The translations under genes and the position numbers were made by a program. Below, one piece after another: positions 13,103 through 21,222 of a DNA stretch of 32,995 nucleotides. The notes under the pieces are model-generated. The model saw nothing but the letters and a program-made list of their open reading frames with translations. It ran no database searches and was not told the DNA's origin. Source of the DNA: Thermoguttaceae bacterium (GTDB taxonomy: Bacteria; Planctomycetota; Planctomycetia; Pirellulales; Thermoguttaceae); assembly GCA_017937485.1 (NCBI GenBank), contig JAGBDN010000041.1, positions 1 to 32,995 of the forward strand. The letters run 5' to 3'. Each line of letters starts with the position of its first letter. Position 1 is the first letter of the stretch.

Positions 13103-14854
13103 ATGCCAACCCTCCCCGCCCGCGACGCGTTTCGTTCCGTTTATTTTATCGACCGCTCCTCTCGACGTTGGACGCGACGCGTTCCCGACGGTTCGACGCT
13201 CGCCGACGCGTTGCGCGCCGCCGGATTCGCGCTCGACTTCGACTGCGGCGGACGCGGCGTTTGCGGTCGTTGCGCCGTTCCGGTCGCTCTTTTACCCGAC
13301 GCGTCTTCCTTCCGTCCGCGTCTCGCTTGCCGAACGCTCGTCGACCGCGACGATCTTCTCGTCGACGTTTCCGATCTTCCGACGCTCGAAGAAAAGCGCG
13401 CCGAGCGTCTCGCGTCTCCGCTTCCGGAAACGACGCTCGAACCGACGGCGGAAGAGCGCGGCGGCGATTTCGGGTTCGCGGTCGACTTGGGGACGACGAC
13501 GCTCGTTTGCGCGCTCGTTTCGTTGGCGTCGGGCCGTTCGCTCGTCGTTTCGACGCGGCGTAATCCGCAAATCGCTTGGGGACGCGACGTTCTTTCGCGA
13601 ATCGGCGCGGCGGTCGGCGATCCGGCGGTCGCGGCGGCTTTGCGGTCGACGGTCGTTCGCGAACTCGGCGCGCTCGCGGCGGAATCGGCGGCGCAACTCG
13701 GCGTTTCGACCGTTAAAATCCGGGAAATCGTCGTCGCCGGGAACGCGACCGAGTCGTTCCTCTTCTGCGGTCGCGACGTTTCCCCGTTGGGCGCGGCGCC
13801 CTTTTTTATCGCCGACCGAACGTTTCCGGAGTTTGCCGCGTCGACGTTCGCCGATTGGGGCGTCGACTTCGCGCCGACGGCTCGCGTTCGCGTTTTTCCG
13901 ACCTTTTCGGCGTTCGTCGGCGGAGACGTTCTCGCCGGTTTCGAGCGGTTGCGAACGTTCGATTCGTTCGGCGCGCCCGGTCGAACCGCGCTTTTTCTCG
14001 ACGTCGGAACGAACGGCGAAGCGATTTTAGCCCGCGACGGTCGTTTCTTCGCGACGTCGACCGCCGCCGGGCCCGCGTTCGAAGGCGCCGAAATAACTTG
14101 CGGTTCTCTCGCCGTTCCCGGAGCGATTCGCGCCGTCGATTTTTCCGCCGACGGCGCCGTTTGGCGTCCGCGAACCGTCGGCGACCGTTTTCCGGCTCAA
14201 AGCGTTTGCGGTTCCGGGCTCGTCGACGCGTTGGCCGGAGCGCTCGCGACGAACGCCGTCGCGCCGAACGGTCGCTTGCGAAACGCCGACGCTCCGGAAG
14301 TCGCCGCGCTTCCCGCCGACTTCCGCCGCCGACTCGCCGACGTCGACGGCGAACGAACGTTCGAAATCGCCCAAGCCGCCCCAAGCGCCAACGTTAACGC
14401 GCCGCAAACGCCGCCGTTTGCCGAAATTCCCCAATTTCCGCAAAACGCCGTCGATTTTTCCGCCGTTCGCTTAACGCAGCGCGACGTTCGCCGCCTCCAA
14501 CTCGCGATCGGCGCGATTCGAGCGGGTTTGCGTCTCCTTTGCGACGCGGCGGAAACGTCGGTCGCGGAACTCGACGCAGTTTATTTGGCGGGCGGCTTCG
14601 GCGGCGCGTTGAATCGAACGAACGCTCGACGCGTCGGGCTCCTCCCGCCGGAAATTCCGAACGCTCGAATCGTCGATTGCGGCAATTCTTCCCTTTTCGG
14701 CGCGGTCGACGTCTTGACGAAACGCCTCTCTTGGGCTAAAGTAACGGAAACGCTCGACCGCGTCGCGACGCTCGATCTCGCGACCGACCCGCGTTTCGCC
14801 GAAACGTTCGCCGAGTCGACGCGCTTTCCGACGTCCGCCGAGTTCCGCGAGTAA
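13103..14854 (+). CDS. 2Fe-2S ferredoxin-ASKHA protein, RACo-like (DUF4445)
   Basis: The 583-aa protein looks like the family of reductive activators of corrinoid proteins (RACo/RamA type, COG3894, DUF4445). These use a ferredoxin domain and ATP to reactivate Co(II) corrinoid methyltransferase partners. The N-terminal domain has the plant-type [2Fe-2S] pattern Cys48-x5-Cys54-x2-Cys57-x18-Cys76. From about residue 124 an ASKHA nucleotide-binding fold starts with FAVDLGTTTLVCALV, followed by VVAGNATE and LDVGTNGEAI phosphate-type loops. The C-terminal part has VYLAGGFGGALN. No extra 4Fe-4S cysteines are evident. Upstream is the rpoC terminator, and no corrinoid protein or methyltransferase gene is in view. 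There is no clear ribosome binding site, so the ATG is chosen for fit to the ferredoxin start. Family membership is fairly sure; the partner is unknown. Confidence 0.8.
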   Translation: MPTLPARDAFRSVYFIDRSSRRWTRRVPDGSTLADALRAAGFALDFDCGGRGVCGRCAVPVALLPDASSFRPRLACRTLVDRDDLLVDVSDLPTLEEKRAERLASPLPETTLEPTAEERGGDFGFAVDLGTTTLVCALVSLASGRSLVVSTRRNPQIAWGRDVLSRIGAAVGDPAVAAALRSTVVRELGALAAESAAQLGVSTVKIREIVVAGNATESFLFCGRDVSPLGAAPFFIADRTFPEFAASTFADWGVDFAPTARVRVFPTFSAFVGGDVLAGFERLRTFDSFGAPGRTALFLDVGTNGEAILARDGRFFATSTAAGPAFEGAEITCGSLAVPGAIRAVDFSADGAVWRPRTVGDRFPAQSVCGSGLVDALAGALATNAVAPNGRLRNADAPEVAALPADFRRRLADVDGERTFEIAQAAPSANVNAPQTPPFAEIPQFPQNAVDFSAVRLTQRDVRRLQLAIGAIRAGLRLLCDAAETSVAELDAVYLAGGFGGALNRTNARRVGLLPPEIPNARIVDCGNSSLFGAVDVLTKRLSWAKVTETLDRVATLDLATDPRFAETFAESTRFPTSAEFRE

Positions 14855-14997
14855 AACTCGACGCCCGTTCGCCAATCCTTCCCGCAAATCCCTTCGTTTC
14901 CCCCTAAACCCCGCAAATTTGCGCCCGTTAAACAAACGTCAATCCTCCGCCGCAACGCCGACGGCTTGCCGCGACATTTATTAAATAACGACGCGAT

Positions 14998-17154
14998 ATG
15001 ACCAATTTCAACCGAACCCCGTCCGTTTCCGGCAAAAATATCCTCTGTCTCGCCGTCGACCGTTTGAACGCCGACTTTCTCGGCGCTTACGGGAACGCTT
15101 GGGTCGAAACGCCCGCGTTCGACGCGCTCGCGGCGGAGTCGGTTCTTTTCGACTCCTTTTTCGCGACGTCGCTCGACCTCGAAACGCTTTATCGAGCCTT
15201 TTGGCGGGGCGAATCTCCGGCGCGCGTCGTCGCTTCGCTCGACGACGAAACGACGAACGAAGAGTCGAACGGAGCGCAAACGACCGACGCCGAAGCGGAA
15301 GCGACCGCCGACGGTTCGAACGACGCGTTAAACGACGCAAAATCGGTCGACTTTAACGCCGCGCCGCCGTCGATTTTCCGCCTTTTGAAGGAAAAGGGGT
15401 ATCGAACGTTCGTCGTTTCGGACGACGAGACGGTCGCGCTTCACCCGGCGGTCGAAGACGAGTACTGCGACGGTCGCTTTTTCCTCGGCTCTCCGGACGC
15501 GGCGCTCCCGGCGGAAACGCTCGAAGAGACGCAATTTTTCCGCAACTTCGAGGAGTTGGCGCGTTTTCTCGCCAAGTTGGAAGACGACGCAAAACGCGCG
15601 GACGGCGGCGACGCGGCGCCTTGGTTTGTTTGGGCGCACTTTTCCGGTTGGAACGAACGTTGGGATTTTCCGCTCGAACTGCGCGAGCGTTTTCAGGAGG
15701 ACGAGGACGACCCGGCGCCTTACGCGGCGACGCTCGTTCCTTATTGGCCGCTCGAAGAGGGGGCGAAATCGGCGAAACGGGGCGCTCGCGTCGACGAAAA
15801 CGCCGTCGTCGAAGCCGCTTTAGCCCGCGCCGCCGCGATTCTCGACGCCGAAAGCGACGCGCCGAACGCCGCCGCGCTCCCTGCCGAAGTCGAGATCGAA
15901 TTCAACGTCGAGTTCAACGACCCGGAAACGCCCGACGCCGATTTCGCCGAAAACGACGACGATTTCGAGTCGACCGCCGACGATTTTGACGAAAACGACG
16001 ACGAAGCGTTCCTCGACGAAAGCGCCGTCGAACGCCGACTCGCGGCGACCGAGCTTGCCCGTCTTGCCCAACTTGACGCGCCGGAGCGTCGGCAAGCGGT
16101 CGTCGAAGCGTATTGCGGCGGCGTCGCGGCGCTCGACGAAACGCTCGAAGGCTTCGTTCAGCTCCTCAAAGAGAGCGGCGTCCTCGCGAAAACGCTCTTG
16201 TTGACGACGGCGACGCGCGGTTTTCCGACCGGTTCCCCGTCCGCGCTCGGCGTCGAGCCGACGTCGGGAACCGCCGCCGCGGACGTTTTCGCGCCGACGT
16301 CGATTTTCGGCGCGTCGTCCGACGCGATTTCCGCCGACGACGCCGCTTCGCCAACCCTCCCCGTTTCCGCGTCTTCCCCCGACGGCGCGGATCCCGCGAA
16401 CGCCCCGCTTTACGCGACCGGCGGCGACGGCGAAACTTCCCGATTTTACGCGGAATCGTTCCAACTCCCGCTTGCGATTCGCCTTCCCGACGGCGTCGGC
16501 GCGACGGTTCGGCTCCCGGCGCTTTGCGAGCCGCGCGACGTTTTCGCGACCCTCCGCGATTGGCCGGAGTTCGCCGCCGAACTCGCGACGCCCGAATTTT
16601 GGAGCTTCGAAGCGATCGAAATTTCGCCGTTCGCCGGAAAATGGAGCGCGGAAACGGAAATCGCCGAAGAACTCGACGCCGACGACGTTCTCGCCGTCGA
16701 GAAAGAGCGAACCGCCGACTTCGACGCCGACGCGCCGGACGTTCCCGGCCAAAACCTCCTCCGCCTCCTCGCCAACGAAGACGGCGTCTTGCGCGACCGC
16801 GTTTCGGTCGTCGCTCGCGACGCGGAGTCGGAGGAACGGGCCCTCGTCGTCGCCGACTGGATTTTAAAGGAAACGCCCCTCGCGCCCGGCGTCGACGTCG
16901 ACGATTTTTCCGGAACCGGCGCGTTCGTCGCCGACGCCGCGACCTTAACCGCCGCGTCGAACGCCGTCGGTTCGTCGTCGACTTCCGTCGCCTCGTCCGC
17001 CCCCCCGACCGCCGCCCCCCTTGCGTCGCCGCGACTTAGTCGTTTCGAACTTTTCGTTCGCCCGGACGACCGTTACAACGTCAACGACGTCGCGAACCGT
17101 TGCGTCGAGATCGTCGAAAAGCTCGCCCCGGCGCTCCGCCCGACCCGCGATTGA
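14998..17154 (+). CDS. Sulfatase-fold protein without catalytic motifs
   Basis: The 718-aa product has the layout of the sulfatase/alkaline phosphatase superfamily. The start ILCLAVDRLNADFLGAYGN is the usual first strand and metal loop with Asp21, and VETPAFDALAAESVLFD follows as in sulfatases. The middle block ALDETLEGFVQLLKESGVL precedes the strand that normally ends in DHG. The catalytic Cys/Ser-x-Pro-x-Arg is absent: residues 57-66 read TSLDLETLYR. The DHG site is ATRG (405-408). An Asp/Glu-rich insert lies at about 299-342, and Ala/Ser-rich stretches lie near 420-470 and 640-690. There is no signal peptide, unlike most secreted sulfatases. It sits between an ASKHA activator and a secreted glycoside hydrolase. 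A structural or binding role is inferred; hydrolysis by the known mechanism is unlikely. Confidence 0.72.
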   Translation: MTNFNRTPSVSGKNILCLAVDRLNADFLGAYGNAWVETPAFDALAAESVLFDSFFATSLDLETLYRAFWRGESPARVVASLDDETTNEESNGAQTTDAEAEATADGSNDALNDAKSVDFNAAPPSIFRLLKEKGYRTFVVSDDETVALHPAVEDEYCDGRFFLGSPDAALPAETLEETQFFRNFEELARFLAKLEDDAKRADGGDAAPWFVWAHFSGWNERWDFPLELRERFQEDEDDPAPYAATLVPYWPLEEGAKSAKRGARVDENAVVEAALARAAAILDAESDAPNAAALPAEVEIEFNVEFNDPETPDADFAENDDDFESTADDFDENDDEAFLDESAVERRLAATELARLAQLDAPERRQAVVEAYCGGVAALDETLEGFVQLLKESGVLAKTLLLTTATRGFPTGSPSALGVEPTSGTAAADVFAPTSIFGASSDAISADDAASPTLPVSASSPDGADPANAPLYATGGDGETSRFYAESFQLPLAIRLPDGVGATVRLPALCEPRDVFATLRDWPEFAAELATPEFWSFEAIEISPFAGKWSAETEIAEELDADDVLAVEKERTADFDADAPDVPGQNLLRLLANEDGVLRDRVSVVARDAESEERALVVADWILKETPLAPGVDVDDFSGTGAFVADAATLTAASNAVGSSSTSVASSAPPTAAPLASPRLSRFELFVRPDDRYNVNDVANRCVEIVEKLAPALRPTRD

Positions 17155-17259
17155 CCGCTCGTTTCGGAGCGTTTGCCGGTCGTCGGGCGCTCGACCGCTC
17201 GTTTCGGAGCGTTTGCCGGTCGTCGGGCGCTCGACCGCTCGTTTCGAAACGTTCGCCGG
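17153..17259 (+). repeat. 40-bp tandem direct repeat, about 2.7 copies
   Basis: A 40-bp unit beginning GACCGCTCGTTTCGGAGCGT runs at 17153-17192 and 17193-17232, with a third partial, diverged copy at 17233-17259. The first copy starts inside the stop codon region of the preceding gene. Each unit contains a small inverted repeat (CGCTC...GAGCG) that could form a hairpin in RNA. Confidence 0.9.
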
Positions 17260-17434
17260 ACGCCGACGGACGCCCTATTGTCGCCGTTCGCCGATTTTGC
17301 CGATTCTTTTTCGGCCGCGCGGTTCGCCCATTTTCCCCGTTCAACCCAATTTATCTTCCGTCGCCGACACGGTTCTTCGAGTCGGCGGCGGAGCGTTTCC
17401 TTTCGCCCCCGATTTTTCTTTCAACGGAGGTTTT

Positions 17435-19771
17435 ATGCAACGCTATTCTTCTTATCGGCGTCGAAATTTTCGCCTTGCCGCGCTCCTTTTCGCCGCCGCG
17501 TCGAGCGGAGCGCTCGGTTTTGCGCTTTCGCCGACGTTCGCCGAACCTGCAAACTCGACGCAAACTTCGCAAAACGCCGAAACTAACGTCGCCGAAGCGC
17601 AAAACGCGTCCGACGCCGCGCGATCGGTCGCCCCGTTCGTCTTTTTCGACGCGAAAACGCCGCTCGACGCGCTGACGCCGCAAGGAGTCGAACTCCGCCG
17701 CCTCGCGTCGGGCGCCGTCGAAACGTCGAACGGTCTCGCCGACAATTGGCCCGGTTTCCACTTCCTCGGCGCTTGGAATCTCGGCGATTATTCGGCGCTC
17801 GAAGCGAAAATTTCGAATCCCGGAACGGAACCGATTCAACTTTATTGCCGTCTCGACTGCGCCGCCGCGAAGTTTCCGGAAGGAACGACGACCGTCGGCG
17901 CCAAAATCGCGCCCGGCGAAACGAAAGTTTGGCGAATCGAACTTCCCGCGTCTCTTCATCCGGAAACCCGCGCCCAACTCTTCGCGATGCGCGGCAAGCC
18001 GGGCGGAATCAAAACCGACGCTTACTCGGTCGACGCGAAAATCCCGTTCGACAAAAAGGAACTCGTCGCGATTCGTTTCTTCGAGAACCAAAACGGACGC
18101 GGCGACCGTTGGACGCTCGAATCGCTCGTCGCCGTCCCGACCCCGCCTGAAAAGCGGGAAGCGTTCCTCGACTGGGCGCCGGAAAAATTCTTCCCGATGA
18201 TCGACCGTTTCGGACAGTTTAAACACAAGGATTGGCCGGGCAAAACTCGTTCGCTCGACGAACTGCGCGCGCAAATCGCCAAAGAAGACGCCGATCTCGC
18301 CGCCAACCAACCGAGCGACCGCAACGAGTTCGGCGGTTGGGAAAGCGGCCCGCAACTCGAAGCGACCGGCTCCTTTAGAACGGAAAAAATCGACGGCGTT
18401 TGGTATCTCGTCGACCCGAAAGGCCGCCTCTTTTGGTCGAACGGCGTCGACTGCGTCGCGCATTGGAACGGCGTTACCCCGACGACCGACCGCGAATTTT
18501 ATTTCGATCCCGACGTTCAGCTCCGACGAAACGGCGGCCCGTTCGACGCGTTTATCAACCGCGACAATAATTCGGTCAACAATTATTACGCCGGGCGCGG
18601 CGAATTTTGGTCGTACAATTTCACCGCGTCGAACCTTTATTTGAAATTCGGCGCCGATTGGCAAAAGAAAGCCGACGACTTGGCGCGTCGCCGCCTGCGG
18701 AGTTGGGGCCTCAACACGATCGGCAACTGGTCGGCGGACTCGATCAGCCGCGACGGTCGCACCCCTTACGTCGCGACGGTCGGGATCGGTTCGCCCAAAA
18801 TTGAAGGCAGCTCCGGCTATTGGGGCAAATTCGCCGACCCGTTCCACCCGAAATTTAAGGAGTCGCTGCGCCGCTCGCTCGACGCGCCGTTCGCGAAAGC
18901 CGCGTCGGACGACCCGTTCTGCGTCGGTTTCTTCGTCGACAACGAAATCAGCTGGGGCGACGCCGGGTCGTTGGCTCGCGCCGCGCTCGCTTCGCCGTCG
19001 ACGCAACCGGCAAAAATAGCGTTTATCGATTGGCTTCGCGCTAAATACGGGGCCGACGTCGCCGCGCTGAACGCCGCTTGGGGAACGTCGTTCGCCGATT
19101 GGGAAGCGCTCGCCGCCGAACCGTTCGACGCGCCGAAAAAAGAAATCGCCCAAGACGAAACGCAAGACGCCGCCGTCCGCGCCGCCGCCCAAACGGTCGC
19201 CGCCGACTGCGACGCGTTCTACTCGGTTCTTTGCGAAAAGTATTTTTCGGAGATTCTCGCGACGCTGCGCGAAAAAGCGCCGAAGAAACTTTACCTCGGC
19301 TGCCGCTTCGCTTGGACGAATCCGCTCGCGATCGCCGCCGCGCAAAAATATTGCGACGTCGTTAGTTACAACTTCTACAAAACGGAAGTCGGCTCGTTCC
19401 GCCCGGTCGAAGGCGTCGACAAGCCTTGCGTCGTCGGCGAGTTTCACTTCGGCGCGCTCGACCGCGGGCTCTTCCACACCGGTCTCGGCCCGACCGAGTC
19501 GCAGGAAGCTCGCGCCGCCGCTTACGAAAATTACGTCCGAAGCGCGCTCCTGAATCCTTGGCTCGTCGGCGTCCACTGGTTCCAATACGGCGACCAAGCG
19601 ACGACCGGTCGTTTCGACGGCGAAAATTACCAAATCGGCCTCGTCGACATTTGCGACGTTCCTTACGCCGAGACGATCGAAGCGGTTCGCCGCGTCGGGT
19701 ACGCGATGTACGATATTCGTTCCGAAGCGAAGTCGACCGACGAAACGCAAGCGGAAAATAAGGCGAAGTAG
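17435..19771 (+). CDS. Secreted GH50-like (agarase-type) glycoside hydrolase
   Basis: The ATG at 17435 has a strong GGAGG ribosome binding site and gives 778 aa. A longer open frame upstream has no support. The N-terminus is a signal peptide (RYSSYRRRNFR, then a hydrophobic stretch ending near 33). A beta-sandwich region spans about 65-215. The barrel begins around 300 with GVWYLVDPKGRLFWSNGVD, which resembles the GH50 beta-agarase pattern. Likely acid/base Glu504 is in VDNEISWG and likely nucleophile Glu669 is in VVGEFHFGA. The C-terminal GVHWFQYGDQATTGRFDGEN is also agarase-like. The real substrate could be another beta-galactan. It acts outside the cytoplasm. It follows the 40-bp repeats and ends in a terminator. 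Confidence 0.75.
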   Translation: MQRYSSYRRRNFRLAALLFAAASSGALGFALSPTFAEPANSTQTSQNAETNVAEAQNASDAARSVAPFVFFDAKTPLDALTPQGVELRRLASGAVETSNGLADNWPGFHFLGAWNLGDYSALEAKISNPGTEPIQLYCRLDCAAAKFPEGTTTVGAKIAPGETKVWRIELPASLHPETRAQLFAMRGKPGGIKTDAYSVDAKIPFDKKELVAIRFFENQNGRGDRWTLESLVAVPTPPEKREAFLDWAPEKFFPMIDRFGQFKHKDWPGKTRSLDELRAQIAKEDADLAANQPSDRNEFGGWESGPQLEATGSFRTEKIDGVWYLVDPKGRLFWSNGVDCVAHWNGVTPTTDREFYFDPDVQLRRNGGPFDAFINRDNNSVNNYYAGRGEFWSYNFTASNLYLKFGADWQKKADDLARRRLRSWGLNTIGNWSADSISRDGRTPYVATVGIGSPKIEGSSGYWGKFADPFHPKFKESLRRSLDAPFAKAASDDPFCVGFFVDNEISWGDAGSLARAALASPSTQPAKIAFIDWLRAKYGADVAALNAAWGTSFADWEALAAEPFDAPKKEIAQDETQDAAVRAAAQTVAADCDAFYSVLCEKYFSEILATLREKAPKKLYLGCRFAWTNPLAIAAAQKYCDVVSYNFYKTEVGSFRPVEGVDKPCVVGEFHFGALDRGLFHTGLGPTESQEARAAAYENYVRSALLNPWLVGVHWFQYGDQATTGRFDGENYQIGLVDICDVPYAETIEAVRRVGYAMYDIRSEAKSTDETQAENKAK

Positions 19772-19836
19772 CGTCGTTCGCTAAAATTCGTTTCGTTTTC
19801 AACCGACGTTCGATTTTCGTCGAACGCCGTCTCGCG

Positions 19837-19871
19837 ACCGAGCGCGCCCCCGCGGCGCGTTTCGGTTTTTC
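19837..19871 (+). terminator. Terminator after the GH50-like gene
   Basis: ACCGAGCGCGCC (19837-19848) pairs with GGCGCGTTTCGGT (19854-19866) as 12 bp with one bulged T and one G-U pair, followed by TTTTTCTT. A smaller hairpin (CGTTCGA...TCGAACG) lies about 20 bp upstream. Confidence 0.75.
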
Positions 19872-20050
19872 TTCCTTTCTCTCGTTCCTCGCCTTTTTCG
19901 CAATTTTTTTATTTTCGGGGCGAAATTTTTCAAAAATCTTCGCTTTCTCGCGCCAAATCTCGCCGTCGCGGCCTCTAATACGGTAAAGGAAAAGAAAAAT
20001 CAATCGGACTCGAATCGAGTCTCCCCTCTCGCAAGCTAGAAAGCAAGACG

Positions 20051-20914
20051 ATGAAAACCAACAAGCAAGACGCGAAAAATTCCCAAGCTCAACTCCAAAA
20101 CCGCGACGCCGCGTCTTCGAACGAACGCCGCCTCTTCGAAGAACTGAAACGCCGCTTCCAAACGAACGACGATTGGATCTTCATTTCCGACTACCACGCC
20201 GACTTCTATCAGCTGGCCCTCGACCCGGAAATTTACGGGTACAACGTCGAATGCGAAGTTTGGGTGGGCGGCCCAAACGGCGGAACGCGACTTCCTTGGA
20301 TCGATATCTACGCCGGCCAAGAGGAGAGCGACGCCGACGCCGACGGCCAAGCGACGAACACGGCGTCCGGCTTCGAAGGCGGAAATCAACCGAGCGGCGC
20401 CGCCGAGTCGCTTATCGTCGTCGAAACGAAGGACGGCGCGCCGAAAATCGTCTTCGACCCGGCGGTCGATGAACGTCAGGTCAACGTTTGTTACCCGCAA
20501 ACCGGGCGGCTCTTCGGCAAAACGGTTCGCGAATGCGCTCGCGCTTGGGCGGAAATCAAGGGTTACTCGGTTCCGCTCGAACGAGTCGTCGTTTGTACCG
20601 CCAACCCTTTTGAGGACGACGAAGTCGACGAAACGACGTTCTTCAACGAATTCGTCGCACTGAATCCGGAACTCGCCGTCAAATGGGGGTTCGCGCCGGA
20701 AGACCTCTTCGAGCGCCGCGCCGAAGAGGCGCGCCAACGCGAAGAAGCGTCGCGCATCCCTCAAATTACGGGCGTCAACGTTTCCCCCGAGGTTCTCGAA
20801 CAAATGCGACAAAATATGTCGCCGGAACAGTTCGCGCAAACGTTGGCTTGGATCGAATCGATGAACGCGGCCGCCGCGCAAAACGCCGAAAACCAAGACG
20901 AAGCCGCCGAATAA
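20051..20914 (+). CDS. Uncharacterised protein, possible PD-(D/E)XK nuclease core
   Basis: I do not recognise a named family for this 287-aa protein. The order of elements resembles a restriction-endonuclease fold: an N-terminal helix NERRLFEELKRRF (Glu30), then DDWIFISDYHADF, a strand ending in PWIDIYAG (Asp85), and LIVVETKDG with an E-x-K pair (Glu125, Lys127). This is the spacing logic of PD-(D/E)XK domains, with an acidic low-complexity insert (about 91-113) between the two strands. Later parts contain VVVCTANPFEDDE, a charged helix rich in Glu and Arg (about 220-240) and an acidic C-terminus. No signal peptide is present, so it is probably cytosolic. The start is the only ATG near the front; its ribosome binding site is weak. 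The nuclease idea is an inference from pattern only. Confidence 0.7.
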   Translation: MKTNKQDAKNSQAQLQNRDAASSNERRLFEELKRRFQTNDDWIFISDYHADFYQLALDPEIYGYNVECEVWVGGPNGGTRLPWIDIYAGQEESDADADGQATNTASGFEGGNQPSGAAESLIVVETKDGAPKIVFDPAVDERQVNVCYPQTGRLFGKTVRECARAWAEIKGYSVPLERVVVCTANPFEDDEVDETTFFNEFVALNPELAVKWGFAPEDLFERRAEEARQREEASRIPQITGVNVSPEVLEQMRQNMSPEQFAQTLAWIESMNAAAAQNAENQDEAAE

Positions 20915-21057
20915 CGCCGACGCGAGCTTGCTCTTGGCGACGACGCGACAAACCGGGCAAAATCGGCAAAATAAGCAAGCCTAAAGCGGCGGCGTTCGTC
21001 CTTTCCAACGCGGAAGTTCGGGCGCCGTCGTTTTCTTTTTTCTCGCTTCGACGGCGC

Positions 21058-21097
21058 AAAAAAAAAACGGGGAACGAACCAACGCTCGTTTCCCCGT
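21058..21097 (-). terminator. Terminator for the 29-aa gene
   Basis: Read on the minus strand, ACGGGGAAACGA pairs with TCGTTCCCCGT (one bulged A) and is followed by at least nine T. It lies 36 bp downstream of the small basic gene's stop codon. Confidence 0.85.
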
Positions 21098-21132
21098 ATA
21101 AACGTCGCCCGACGGCGCGACCAAACGGTCGC

Positions 21133-21222
21133 TCAGTCTTTTCGGTGACGAATCTTGGATCGCATTCGTCGCTTTTTTCTACCGAGCTTACGTCGTCCTT
21201 TACCGGTTTTTTTGGTTCCCAC
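21133..21222 (-). CDS. 29-aa very basic protein (possible ribosome-associated)
   Basis: This short gene reads GTG GGA ACC AAA..., giving 29 residues of which about 17 are Lys, Arg or His. It starts MGTKKTGKGRRKLGRK and ends RSKIRHRKD. A GGAG ribosome binding site stands 6 nt before the GTG, and a strong terminator follows the TGA, so the unit is complete. The composition and the RRKLGRKKRRMRSK core resemble the tiny basic AURKAIP1/COX24-type or other ribosome-associated peptides, but I cannot assign a family with confidence. It is monocistronic and divergent from the 77-aa gene. The gene is judged real from its ribosome binding site plus terminator; function is inferred. Confidence 0.7.
   Translation of the reverse strand: MGTKKTGKGRRKLGRKKRRMRSKIRHRKD

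Noticed and set aside
17153..17259. CRISPR-like array
   Set aside because: The 40-bp units are directly adjacent without spacers, so this is a tandem repeat.
17021..17434. Upstream extension of the GH50-like frame
   Set aside because: It would cover the 40-bp repeats and overlap the previous gene; the GGAGG site and signal peptide place the start at 17435.
17351..19750. 799-codon frame antisense to the GH50-like gene
   Set aside because: Shadow of codon bias; the sense protein has a signal peptide and conserved active-site motifs.
20007..20021. Short palindrome GACTCG-AAT-CGAGTC resembling a tRNA T arm
   Set aside because: No matching acceptor, D or anticodon arms around it.
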